Assembly (NCBI RefSeq): GCF_028640845.1
Contig: NC_080546.1
Span: 35,161,520 to 35,225,519, forward strand
DNA length: 64,000 nt
DNA from: Ahaetulla prasina
Taxonomy: Eukaryota > Chordata > Lepidosauria > Squamata > Colubridae
Reading direction: 5' to 3'
Numbering within the stretch: the stretch's first letter is position 1; each line of letters begins with the position of its first letter. The notes below the pieces were generated by a model, which worked only from the letters and a program-made list of their open reading frames with translations, was not told where the DNA came from and did not search any database. The translations under genes and the position numbers were made by a program. This document shows positions 35,331 through 47,309 of this stretch, one piece after another.

Positions 35331-37309
35331 ATACAAATTCAATGTCTCTTTCTGTCTTCACTTGATGTGAAATTACATCATTTGATTGGCAAAAGAATAA
35401 ACCTTATATCATAAACAGATGATGTAGTTTATAATGCTTGCTTATCTACTTAGCCACTCTGAATTTATTTTTCTAGCATTAATTTATTTTTCTAGGTCGC
35501 CTAGGAAATACTAATCTAGACCTGAGCAATCAGGGACCCAACCCACCATGGGCTCAATTAACCTCCTGCTTTTGGTATTTGCTGGGGATTAACAAAGCAA
35601 TAAATAATGATGGGATGAGTTAGATTAATGGAATTACAAATTTTGCAAATTTATTTACTAGTGGGGAAGCCATTTTAATCTGGTCTGCTAATCCCAAAGC
35701 GTCTTGCAGCAGTTTAAAGATTCATATTTATAGTTGAAGTTATTTTCATCAGCTGTATCTGATGCAGTTCTGGAAGTCCAGCAGTGTTTTTATAGATTCT
35801 TTTTGGCACTGTCCTATGGAGAAATAATATTCTTAAATACAGATGTCTCCAGTTCATACATATAGTGAGACTGAGGCATTGATGTCTCATTATTGTGCTG
35901 TACAACACTTGTAATTGGTTGGTATAAAACTATGATAAATAAATCATGGACAGTAGTCAAGCTTTTACCCAAAACAAATTAATTGGTCCCAAAACTCATT
36001 TTTATGGTATTTGCTAGAAATGTTGTTAAATCTCAATTTTCTCCTACTTTCAAGAAAAAAATGAGAAAGGGTCGTATTTAACCTCGCTGCATTGATTATA
36101 TAATCTTTTGACTTTTTCGTGTGGCAATGCCTTGAAAGGATCTACCTTGGAGTGAGCAATGCCCACTCTACCCAGCGTGTTCTCTTTTATCATATTAGCC
36201 TAGGAGTACTGGTAGTTTCCTCATCCTCTTTTATTTGACTCTACTTGTTAACCCCAAAGAATTCTCTCAGGGCTGAGAATGCAGCTGTCTTTGGTGAAGG
36301 AAACGCAGTGCTGAAAACAAACACTTCTCTGAGTTTCCCCATTGATGTTATAATGCAAGGCATTTGTTGGGAGAAAAATTCCTAATGAAGAAAAATGCAA
36401 TTGTAACGGAACCATAGGAATTACTAAAAGCAAAATTGCTTTGATATTATAGAAAGGAGATGTATTTGCAAACTAAAGGCTACTGAACCCTTGGGAACAC
36501 TGCCATATTTAAAGTACAATGATGAACAGGGCAGGAGGAGGCTCATAAAAGCATTATAAATGGCCAGTCAGATGCACAATGCTTACTAAATATAACAGTG
36601 AATGCTACAGCTTGTGGAATTAGGCTCAAACCAGTTAAAAGCAACAATAAATTATTTCTGAGATCTTGCTTCTTATGTCACCTGTTACTGCTTGAGGGCT
36701 GCCAACAGACATGACATATGAATGTGAAACACTTTTTTTCTGTCTGACTTGATGTAAATGCAGTACGAATAATTAAAGATCCAGAATTTTAAGTGGTAAG
36801 CCTGGCCATTTTTGTGGCAACATAGCTCTAATTTCCAGAGGCCTAGTCATGTTACTTGTTGCCATGAGAAAGCAGTCTTATAGTTCCTAAAAGTATTACA
36901 GAATAAACTTAGCACCCAGAGCTTTCAGAGTGAGAGAGGTGTGACTGTCTAACCTTTGAAGGAAATCCCATTGAATTTTCTCTAGTTTACTCAAAGGTAC
37001 ACATACGCTAAAGCCGAATTTGAATTTTTGTCTTTTTTCTGTAAGAGGCTCAGTCACTGGGCATCAGACAGCTGTAGCTATTGGTGCCCTAGCGGGACAG
37101 CAGAGTAAAGAAAGCAATACAGAATTATGTGCAACATCTCTGATTGCAGCAATTCTTTTTTGGGGAGTGGCTGGGGGGAAGGTTGTGTTTTGTTTTTCCC
37201 TGCCCTACCATTCGAGTACAAAAGGATGGGATGTACCTGATTTTAGAAAGTATTACTGTGTGGCAGAAAAATAGTGGGAAATTCTATTTCCAGTGTTGTC
37301 AACAAATAT
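35331..37309. other. Intronic, nothing recognised
   Basis: No gene-like sequence or nameable repeat seen. Confidence 0.4.
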
Positions 37310-37548
37310 ATATTTGCTCACTGATACGTATCAATTCACATTTTTTACTACTGGTTCTGTGAGAGTGGCTTGGGCGTGGTATGGCTTGGTGAGCATGGCT
37401 TGGGCACGGCAGGGGAAGGATACTGCAAAATCTCCATTCCCATCCCACTTTGGGGCCAGCCAGAGATGGCATTTGCCGGTTCTCTGAACTCAAAATTTCT
37501 GTTACCAGTTTCCCAGAACCTGTCAGAACCAAAGAGCGGGTGAAATGA
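37310..37548. mobile_element. hAT-like MITE fragment, inverted
   Basis: Reverse-complement relative of 12351-12667: 'aatctccattcccatcccac', 'ccagccagagatggcatttg' and 'cctgtcagaacc' match in inverse. Ends are worn ('gcgggtgaaatg' at the right) and no duplication was found. Confidence 0.7.
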
Positions 37549-38026
37549 ACAAGAGCCATAAAAACACATATAGATAGGCTTTTCTTCCCATGTTCTTTGG
37601 ATGGGAATTGGGATCAAAGAGAAGGTGGGAGATTCAGGACAGACACTAGTAAATACTTAATACTCAGTAAAAGTTATATAATTTGCTGCCATAAACTAAT
37701 TCTACCTCAATGGAGATAAAGACTAATTCACAAAGAAGACAGGCCAGTTTCCTCATATGCTTCTGATGCTCCAATCATAGGACTGGGTTGATCACTTTAG
37801 GAATTAGAATGCTAAACTAAATTAACTTGATCCATAATGATTCCAATTATGTTCTAGTGTTTCATAATTTCTGATTTAAAAGCCACACTTTTTCTTAATA
37901 TATACAGTATTCCCCATTCTGATACTCCTCAGAGTTGTTGGGCAGCTTGGCTTGAAATAGGTAACTTCAACACAACTAGAGGATACCAAGTTAGGAAGTC
38001 TTAATCTTTTCGAGCACTATTGGTAG
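37549..38026. other. Intronic, nothing recognised
   Basis: Nothing identifiable. Confidence 0.4.
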
Positions 38027-38650
38027 TCCTCGGTTTTTGTTTTTGTTTTTTTAATTTATATCCCGCCCTTCTCCGAAGACTCAAGGTGGCTTACACAGTG
38101 TTAAGCAATAGTCTTTATCCATTTGTATATTTTATACAAAGTCAACTTTTATTGCCCCCAACAATCTGGGTCCTCATTTTACCTACCTTATAAAGGATGG
38201 AAGGCTGAGTCAACCTTGGGCCTGGTGGGACTTGAACTTGCAGTAATTGCAAGCAGCTGTGTTAATAACAGACAGACTTAGTCTGCTGAGCCACCAGAGG
38301 CCCCTTATGTCCACAATGGAGCCCAAAATTTCCATTGCTAAGCTAGACAGTTACTGAGTTTTGCCCCAATTTGTTATCTTTCTTGCCACCGTTAAGCGAA
38401 TCACTCCAACTGCTAGGTTGTTAAGTGAATGTGGCTTTCCCATTGACTTTACTTGTCAGAAGGTTGCAAAAGGTGATCACATGACTCCAGGACACTACAA
38501 CCATTATAAATACATGCCAATTGCCAAGTGTCTGAATTTTTATCACATGACCATGGGGATACTGCAGTGATCTTAAGTGCTAAAAATAATAAGTCAGCTT
38601 TTTCAGTGCTGTGGTAACTTTGAACAGTTGTAAGTAAAGCAGGAATATAC
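38027..38650. mobile_element. MITE (CAGGTAGTCCTCGACTTA family), split by a SINE
   Basis: The left stub 'tggtagtcctcgg' and the body from 38306 ('gtccacaatggagcccaaaa', 'ggtgatcacatgactccagg') form one forward copy of the 1505-1887 family, interrupted by the SINE at 38041-38305. The SINE is therefore the younger insertion. Confidence 0.78.
38041..38305 (-). mobile_element. tRNA-derived SINE with L2-like 3-prime tail, reverse
   Basis: On the minus strand the head carries 'tggctcagcagact' (A box) and 'gttcaagtcccacc' (B box). The body has 'ggtaaaatgaggacccagat' and the end is 'ccttgagtcttcggagaagg' leading to 'gcgggatataaatt'. That end resembles the terminus of the L2-type LINE at 57223. Other copies: 19980-20148 and 40982-41246. 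Confidence 0.85.
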
Positions 38651-39769
38651 TATATCCGGTATCCATTGAGTACATTTGCTTGCTTGTAGTTGTATTGATT
38701 TTCAATATTAGTATGTTTTTTTACATGTTGTTATCGTCACCCACTCACTTGCATAATACTGATAAAGTTCTATTCATTGCATAATGCTGATAAAGTTCTA
38801 TTCAGTGTATGAAAATGAACTAGGAAATCAGTCTAGGAAATCCTAGTAATCAACAGTCTAGCCAACGTAGATGTTCTACATGGCTTCTGCTATGATTCAA
38901 ATGACATCATAGACAGTATCCTTACACAGCAATTTAAGCAGTTGAATGCACATGCAAATAAGTGTGCACTCAGCAACCCAAATTCAGTTCTCAGTTTGCT
39001 TATGAGTTTGTATGCCAAGCATACACAATGTGATGGCTTTAAACAAGAGGGTCTGTCAAACAGGCAAAATCTGTCACTGGGATGATAGATAACATCCTAT
39101 GAACCCAGTTTGCTTTCTGGACAATAAAACATCTTGTGACATTAGGTAGCTATTTTGAGAGTACATGTAGCCTCAAAATTCCAAACGTATGTCTATCTTT
39201 AAAGGTTGCCTTTTCTGGGTGGATGTGCTCAAATCTTGTACCAGATATATGCACACAGATGCAGTATGAACACTTAACTTATACCTGGCATTTGTGCATG
39301 CAGAATGACTTACATATTCTTGCAGCCTCTAGATGTCATCCAACACATTTTTGAATCCTGAAGAGGAGTTCAGAAATTGTAGTTCCTTATATCTAAAGTA
39401 CCAAGTTGGAAAATATTGGTTGTTGTCATTACATCCAGAACCAAAACCCTTCCCAGCATTTGAGAGTCCCGGTTTCGTTTCCAGAGAGTGCTAGAGATTT
39501 GTAATATCAGACATACCAGATGTGCACCTAAAAATTATATATTTTTCTAGATATTTCCTGCTTTGCAGATTTTTTTTCCAGAATTCAAATAAACAACAGG
39601 AAAGCCAGAATAATACTTGATTTGTATAGTTCAGTAGTAGATTCTTATATCAATAATAAAATAAATAATGTGGTGTTGCAATGTATTTTTTTCCTTTTTT
39701 CTCCTAGGTTTGAACCAGCAGTATTAAAACTCAGTAGAGTCATTGTGGAGGGTCAGGGAAGTGAAGGTT
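38651..39769. other. Intronic; one 28-bp tandem duplication
   Basis: Positions 38749-38804 hold two copies of a 28-bp unit ('ttgcataat.ctgataaagt...'). Otherwise nothing recognised. Confidence 0.45.
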
Positions 39770-40190
39770 TTTGTTGTTGTTGTTTATTTTATTTGTCACA
39801 GTAGTATATGTAAGCATAAGCATGAAATAACTATATGATATATAAGCATATATATAAGCATAAGTATAAAAAAAACTATACAAATTGGATACAATCAAAG
39901 GGAACATTAGGACAGGATCGGTAGCAAAAACTATACAAATTGGATACAATCAAAGGGAACATTAGGACAGGAATGGTAGGCACATTTGTGCTCTTATGCA
40001 TGCCCCTTACAGACCTCTTAGGAATGGGGTGAGATCAATAGTAGATAGTTTTTGGTTAAAGTTTTGGGGATTTTGGGAAGAGACCACAGAGTCAGGTAGT
40101 GAATTCCAGGCATTAACAACTCCGTTACTGAAGTCATATTTTCTGCAGTCAAGATTGGAGCGGTTCACATTAAGTTTACTATACTAAATT
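39770..40190 (-). mobile_element. LINE 3-prime end (CR1-like), reverse
   Basis: 'tttgtcacagtagtatatgt' and 'aaattggatacaatcaaagg' are the inverse of the element end at 3060-3217. It continues into 'acagacctcttaggaatggg' and 'gagaccacagagtcaggtag', which look like LINE coding or UTR sequence. A 55-bp tandem duplication (39871-39980) lies inside. No open frame remains. Confidence 0.65.
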
Positions 40191-40774
40191 CTTAAGTTAT
40201 ACCCTGACTGTGGCATCCCATGCTTTGTGTTTTTACCAACATGTTTGTTTCAAAAGGGATGGCTGAAGATATTTCAAATTACACTTAATATCCTGGGTAC
40301 TGTTTGTGTGGTAACAATGGAAATTCAGGGCTGTTAATATGCCACTTTGGCATTTACTTCAGTGAAAGGCAGTTATCTACATACGTGTTTAATAATACAT
40401 TATTCAGTCATGGGAAAAAGATGATGATGAAAGCAATAACACAAAGATCAGCTGGAAATCTTTGGATTTGGACAATATGTCACGGGTATTTTTTGTGATA
40501 AGTAGGATGTCAGCAACTCTTGTAGTGTAAAGTGCTTCTGTTCAGCACCTATATTAGTTCCCAAAATAATCCATTTCATCCACCACCACTTAAACCCTTC
40601 TTTTCATTTGCTACTATCCTTTCCCTCACAACATCTTCAATATTTTGTAACAGTGGTCTCTCTCAGCTTTTTGGGTCTGTTTTATTTTATTTTTCCTTAG
40701 AGTTCCTTATCACCCAGAGAATAAATTCACAATCTGTCTACAGAATATTTAAAAATAAGCTCAGAGTAATCTCT
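40191..40774. other. Intronic, nothing recognised
   Basis: Nothing identifiable. Confidence 0.4.
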
Positions 40775-41710
40775 TTTTTAAATAGTAACTTTATTAAAGA
40801 TTACAATTACAAAAACAAAGACTAATACAAGACAAATACAAATATAAAAGAACCAATAGAAAATAAAAACAGGAAAAATAGAGAAAGAAAAAATATAGTA
40901 AAAAACATAAATATATAAAGAAGTTACTTCCTATCTTAAAGACAAGTATAAACAATGTTAATAACTTTTCACCTCTTCTTCATTTTTTTTTAAAATTTAC
41001 ATTTATATTCCGCCCTTCTCCGAAGACTCAGGGCGGCTTACAGTGTGTAAGGCAATAGTCTCATTCTATTTGTATATTTACAAAGTCAACTTATTGCCCC
41101 CCCAACAATCTGGGTCCTCATTTTACCTACCTTATAAAAGATGGAAGGCTGAGTCAACCTTGGACCTGGTGGGACTAGAACCTGCAGTAATTGCAGGCAG
41201 CTGTGTTTTAATAACAGGCTTCTTACAGCCTGAGCCACACCGCGGCCCTCTTCTTCCCATGTCCCAGCTCTTTTCTATGATCCATAAAGTATTGTCATTT
41301 TAGTCCTGGTGTCAGAAATGTCCAGTAAGGGTTATTGGGACATAATATTTCTATTTTGTCTTGATCAAATAATCAAATAAACCCACTTTATATTCCTTCT
41401 ATTTCTAACAATTTTAATCTTTTGTTCATTCAAATTGTAGAACTTTTTGAATTTTTTTCTTTGCCCCTTCTCATGAAAGTCTTCAAAATTGTAACAAGCC
41501 TCTTTTGTAATGCTAATATAGGAAAATTGTACAGGTTACTCTTTTTACTATGAATATTCTTTTTTAATTATACCATTAGCCTGTTTGTTTTGTATGCCCA
41601 ATGCAACATCTTTTTCCATGTCGATCTCATAGCCTATCATTTGTATATCCACTTTCAACTCAGTCTTAATCTTTTCAAGTAACACTTTTGATAAAACAAT
41701 TGATATGGCA
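40775..41710 (-). mobile_element. L1-like LINE 3-prime fragment, reverse, split by a SINE
   Basis: Begins with 'aactttattaaagattac' and a long A-rich run, the usual look of an antisense L1 3-prime end, then an AT-rich body resembling the one at 62455-63900. Interrupted by the SINE at 40982-41246. No frame survives. L1 assignment is tentative. Confidence 0.45.
40982..41246 (-). mobile_element. tRNA-derived SINE with L2-like tail, 10-bp TSD
   Basis: Full-length copy of the 38041-38305 family in reverse orientation. Perfect 10-bp duplication cctcttcttc at 40972-40981 and 41247-41256. Carries the tail sequence 'ccgcccttctccgaagactc' and a tRNA-like head at the right. Confidence 0.92.
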
Positions 41711-43039
41711 ATGTCTTCTTATAATAGGTACTGCTAATGTACAGATAAATAGATTAAAATTATGTTTCTATTAAAAAACCTAATTGGAGAAGTAATCAAT
41801 CAGTTAATCAAGTCTTAAGAAGAGTTATGCCTTCTTATCCCATTTGTATATCTATAAAATATTAATTATATAGAAGTATTGATATATTCAGCCACAGACC
41901 AACCTAAGTTATTTTCCTGATTAAGATTGACAAATAAATGGCCTACCCTATTTTCCTGCTCAAAGATTCACATGAAGTCAAGTCTCCTTGGAGTTAATCT
42001 TGATTATCTGGAAACTTCACAGACAGATCCATTAAGGTTTTTGGCAACAGAACAAAAATAGTGTCTCTTTGTTTTCTGGAATAGTTAGTATACTCTACAA
42101 TTTGGTAGTTTCTGGAGGTCTCTCATTCAATTAATAGCAAAGTTAGCTATTCTTAGGTACTGAGCTTAAATAAAGTCATGCAGATGCTGCTATTGTTGAG
42201 GCAAGATTACTTTGTTGTTTTTGTTTATTTGTTGCATTTATATTCAGCCAATTCTACAGAGACTCCCAGTAGTTCGTGAAAAGAATAACAATACATGCCC
42301 AATTTAAAATTTCCGTGAGACAATTAAAACTTCCACAGTAAATCTAACAATATATTAACTTTAAAATAAAATCAAAAGAAGAAGATGAAGAAAGAAGGAA
42401 AAGAAATGACAGTCACCACAATAAAATAAACCCAGATGGCATGAATTTATTAATCATCAAATGATATCCAAAAGTGCTCTGTCATTAGAAGCTTTTGGAC
42501 AGTCACAGATAAATCTAGCTTTGAAAGGGCAGCCATTTCATAAGACTATGACTATCATTTTCATCTGGTCTTACAGATTTCATGATTTCATTTCATGAAA
42601 ATGGAGAATAACAATTTTTCTTGGGACAAAAGTATTGGTGGGTTGATTCTGGTTGGAGAAGCAGATCTTGAAGGTGACTATGTACCAAGCCATATAGTAT
42701 ATTAAAAATTATTTTCAGAAATTTGAATTATATCTATCGGCAACTAATGTAGTACATTAGGCATAGCATACATAATACTGAATGTTCCTAGATTCAACAC
42801 TTTCAATTTTAAATCTGGTAAACATAAACCTTTTTTGGCATCTTACAGTAATTTGTATCTAATTCTCATTTCTCCCCATGCCATATAAATTTAGAAATAC
42901 CCTTTTGCCATTGTTTTCTCATTGTTCTTCATTTCTATCATAGTGAATTTACTAGCAATTTATCTTTCCATGTTTGGCAAAATATTCTTCCTAGGGTTGC
43001 TGCTCCTCTTTGTGCTAAGAAAAAAGTGGTATATTGCTG
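41711..43039. other. Intronic, nothing recognised
   Basis: AT-rich; nothing identifiable. Confidence 0.4.
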
Positions 43040-43097
43040 GAGGGAGGGAGGGAGGGAAGGAAGAAGGGAGGGAAGGAAGGAAAGAAGGAAGGAAGGA
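43040..43097. repeat. (GGGA)n/(GGAA)n microsatellite
   Basis: Purine-rich GGGA and GGAA units. Confidence 0.93.
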
Positions 43098-44865
43098 TCA
43101 AATTCTTCACCTGTGCTATTTTAATATAACACTCTTGGAATTGTTTTGCTGACATTAGGGACAGAAAACAGATTCTCTTGTCACAAAAAAGGGGGTTCCC
43201 ACTTACCAGTTCCCCACAGACTGACTTTAAAGAGATCTTATTGCAAGTAGTGTCTCGGGTTTACTAAATGTATTGGATTTCTAGTTAAAATTCTGAAATA
43301 AACCTCTGAGCCTATCGGTAGCTACTATAGGAGTAAGCAGTGAGGCTTCAGTGTTTGGAGTAAAATTGTCAACATTCCTCATAATTGGCTAAGACTGATG
43401 GCAGAAATTCAACATCAGGATGGCCAGATTCTGTGGGTTTAGATGATGGCAGGAAATGTGTCATATACATAGTACTGATTACTGTGTCCTCCATTCTATT
43501 AGAAGAATCTATTAATCCACTCAAGTTTTCAATCTAATTGGCACTTTGATATTTTTTTTCCTATCGGCATTGAAAACTTACAATGTGTTTCATTATTTAA
43601 AAAAAATAGGTGTGGGTTTGGGTTTGATAGTTATGGCAAAATAAGTCTTCAGCTGTACTGAAACCTGCATTTTTATGATCAGATGTCCTTAATTACACTT
43701 GTTTCAAAATCTTCTCTGTATCTTTTTTGCCTCCTGGAACAATCGGAAAACTAGTTGCCTTGGTGACCTTCACAGGTTGAAATAAATTGCAGCAGTAAAA
43801 AATGTTGCTTGCATCAAAGTGCACTGATGTTTTAATCGGAGTGGGCTTAAAAAAATAGCAAGGGTATTGTAAGGGCTTATAAATTCTTAGGAAAATTAAG
43901 ACTCTTGCACCCACTCACAGGCACAAGGAAGTTTTCCAGTATATGCTTGAAGACGAGTACGGTAGGTTCTTTAGGTCACGTGGAGGATCAAGAATGGGTA
44001 GGTGTTACTAGAGGCTGTTGAAATGTTGAGCTGCAATGTCCACTAAATTATGTAAACTTTCAGCTGAAAGTTTAGCAATCTATTTTGTTGGCATTCTTTT
44101 TCTTATTGGAGGAAGACTTTTTCATTTTTTAAAAAAGTTTTCACTCATTTTATTTGATTTTGTAGACTTTTTCAAGATAATTACACTATTTTGTGGCCTT
44201 TGTAAGAGGAGATTTAATCTATTGGGGACTTTGGCCATAGGGAGGCTACATCAATCCAAGCAATAAACCAATCTGATCTCATCCTTTGATGTAAAAAACA
44301 ATACTTCCATTTTGCTGAAAGTATGTTTAAATATTGCTAATAGTTCATCACTTTGTAGTAGTCCTGAAGTACAACTCTTCCACTTTTCCAGTTCTCTTCA
44401 TTACCTTTTCCTAATGTGCCTTGTAAACTGAGTGGCATTGATATGAACTACTTTGAAAAACAGTTGCAAGTAAATAAGGTTAAAGTACTTTAAGTGCATT
44501 TCACACACATTATGCAAAGACCTGGTTCTTTGGGAAGGCCTTCATTTTGGGAAAGATTGACAGAAAGAGAAGAGAAAAAAGACCAGAAGCAAGGTGGATA
44601 GGCTCAATTATAGTGGCAATAACTGCCAAGCCGGAACATTTGAAAGTCTAAGTCAGGGACTGATTGTCATAGACAAAATCTACCTACTTTTGTATTATCT
44701 ATAAAGAATATAGGCAAAGGGTCATTTTCAATGTATGCATGTTCACATTTTTTATAATGTAACGTATAAAAATTAATTATATTATATTATTATAACATTA
44801 CACTGCTTTTGATAAAAAATAAATGTGTATTGAACACTGTAGAAAATTAAGTGTGTGAACTGCTT
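43098..44865. other. Intronic, nothing recognised
   Basis: No exon or named repeat. Sequence immediately before the DIRS element is ordinary AT-rich intron. Confidence 0.4.
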
Positions 44866-44881
44866 ATTCTCCAGACAGGTG

Positions 44882-44985
44882 GGAAAACGGCAGTCAGGCA
44901 TGGGTTAACTCTTGTGTCAAGCTTGTAGGACCGAGTCTTTAATTTGTTTCAAGCCCCGCCTTATCCTGTTGTCTCTCCAGTTTTT
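44882..44985. repeat. DIRS left inverted terminal repeat (104 bp)
   Basis: Begins GGAAAACGGCAGTCAGG and ends CTCTCCAGTTTTT. Its reverse complement is identical, base for base, to 50457-50560. Confidence 0.97.
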
Positions 44986-45610
44986 TACTCGGTCCCAAGC
45001 TGGACCAACGTGTCTTCCTGAGCTCCTAAGTTAGCTCTAGCTTTAGTTTTATTTTGTGCTTTTATTTAATCAAGTTTTCAGCGTTATTACAATATTTACA
45101 AAGGATTCAGATTTCAATCGGCAAAAGGAGAGCAGCAGAAGCTATTATCTTGCCGGCTGGCAGATTCATTCCTCAGCAACCTCCCGGGGCTCAGAGAGGT
45201 TTGCTTAGCTTCCCAACTCTGCAAAGGGGGCGGAGTTTTTCTGCAAGCTGCGTTTCACAGCCTTTGCTGAGCAGCTAAAACGGCGCACCGAGAGATCTAT
45301 TACAGCCCTTATCTTTCCGACCTCAGCTCCAGCGGCGGAGAACAGTTTGGCTGACGCTACAGAACCCTCCTCACGCAAGTATACCACCGGCTGGTGAAAT
45401 CGTGGGGGAAGTAGAGTGGGGCCTCTTACTTGAGCTTTGCCTCTGAGGCCACAAGGGGCAGTTTATATTGGTGCGATCTCTCGGGCAGCTAATTTTGGCG
45501 AAAAGACTCCGGCGCCATTTTGAAGGCAATTAAAGTTCCTTTAGCGGTCGCCATATTGGGAAGCGATTCTTACTAAGCTTTTGCCTGCTTATTCCTGAGG
45601 ATTATTAAAA

Positions 45611-47309
45611 ATGAGCAAAAGACCAATAAAGAAAGAAATATCACCTCCGGGTTCCTGAGGATGTCCCAGGAGGAACATCAGCCCCTACAGGCAGATCTTC
45701 CAAAAGTAAGGGATCTGAACTCAAATCCAAACCCACGGTGGAGGAAAGGAGGAGACATAAGGCATTAGAAAAGGCAGTCTCAAGGCCCAGCACCAGGCCT
45801 CTCTCACTTCCAGACCTCAGTCCACTGTGAGTACTACTCCTTCACGGGAGGAGGAACAGTCCCCACAGGGCAGCATCTGTTACCTCTTTACCTCCTAATT
45901 GGTCACCAGATCAACCAACTACAGGATCTACTCCAGTCCCTATAGATGGGGCCCCATTGTTTCAGACTATGCCAGAAACTGATATAAGACCAAGCCAACA
46001 TTCTAATACCAGGAGCCCATTCAAACAGCGCCCATTCCAATCCTATCCAGGGCCAGGGGCTTACAGCTTCCTCCGAGTTTGGGATTCTCATTGCTGATGC
46101 AATTCGATCCAGCTTCAGGCAATGTTATCAGCAGGAGTCTAGGCCTCAAGCTCCTCCCGCCAGATCTCATCAGGAACATCTAGGGTCTGAAGACATCATG
46201 TCAGAACACGGTCAGGCGGGATCTCCTGACCATTCAGATCAAGAATATTTGTCAGAGGGAGAGATCCCTAGGGATGAGGCCCTTTCAGAAGATGAAGGCT
46301 TAGATCTTGAACAACCAGCCTTCATTGGATTATTTAATCCTCAAGTCTTTAAATCACTATTACATAAGGCCCAAATGACCACCCGATTGGGAGAAGTGGC
46401 CACAACTAGAATTAGTAGGGAGAAAGGGGATGATCCCTCTACTACTTTATTTTCTGAACCAGCAATAACAGCAGACGCTGTACCGTCCCCCAAACTATTT
46501 ACAGATGTGGTTCAACGACAATGGGGAGTCCCAGGTTCTGGACCTTTTCCAAACAGCCTAGACAAACGTTTATATAATATGACTTCTGAAATGTCCAACC
46601 TCCTACAGGTACCGGCAGTAGACAATCCTATAGTCTCTCTTTCTGCCACCTCCACATAACGGGACCCCCAGAGGAATATCTTCGTCCTGAAGATAAAAGG
46701 GCTGAAAAGGTTCTAATAAAAGGGCATCAGGCGGCAGCTTGGTCAGTGAAGGCGGCTGCTTCAGCATCCTTTTTCAACAGAGCAACCATCATTTGGTTGA
46801 AGCAGTTACAAGCAAGGACAAACCCAGCAGATACAAGATCCCACCAGGACCTTAACAAGATCATTGCAGCTCTGGAATACTCGGCAGATGCCACACTCAA
46901 TGCCGCTCGTTTCGCATCCAAGGCCATAGGGTCTTCTATCACTTCACGCAGGCTCCTTTGGCTTCGTAATTGGCAGGCAGATGTCAAAAACAAATGGAGA
47001 CTAGCCTCATCACCCTTTTCAGGAGAAAAATTGTTTGGGGAATCACTTGAACCCCTCTTGATTGAAACAAAAGATAAGCGGAAGATTCTTCCATCATTGT
47101 CCAGGCGCTCTGACGTTCGCTCAACTCCTTATTCTCGTCATCAGTCCTTTCGGGGTTCCGATTCCAGCTTCTACCAGCCACGTCAACACAGACCTTTTCA
47201 ACCCAGAAGCTCCTTTCAGCAGGACAATCAGGTCAGAACACCTTACAAGATTTCTTCCAGAAAGCCCTTCCGTGGGGGTAGGGGAAGGGGCTCCCGTAGA
47301 TCTAAGTAA
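45611..47309 (+). pseudogene. DIRS Gag-like ORF1, frameshifted
   Basis: A likely start ATG at 45611 (MSKRPIKKE) stops after 15 codons. The coding sense continues in another frame from about 45654, then in the frame 46198-46659 (acidic, SDQEYLSEGEIPRDEALSED), then in 46746-47309. The last ends in a basic Arg/Gly-rich tail (RGGRGRGSRR), as in nucleic-acid-binding Gag C termini. At least three frame changes are needed to follow it. Gag function is inferred from position and composition, not from a conserved motif. Confidence 0.7.
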
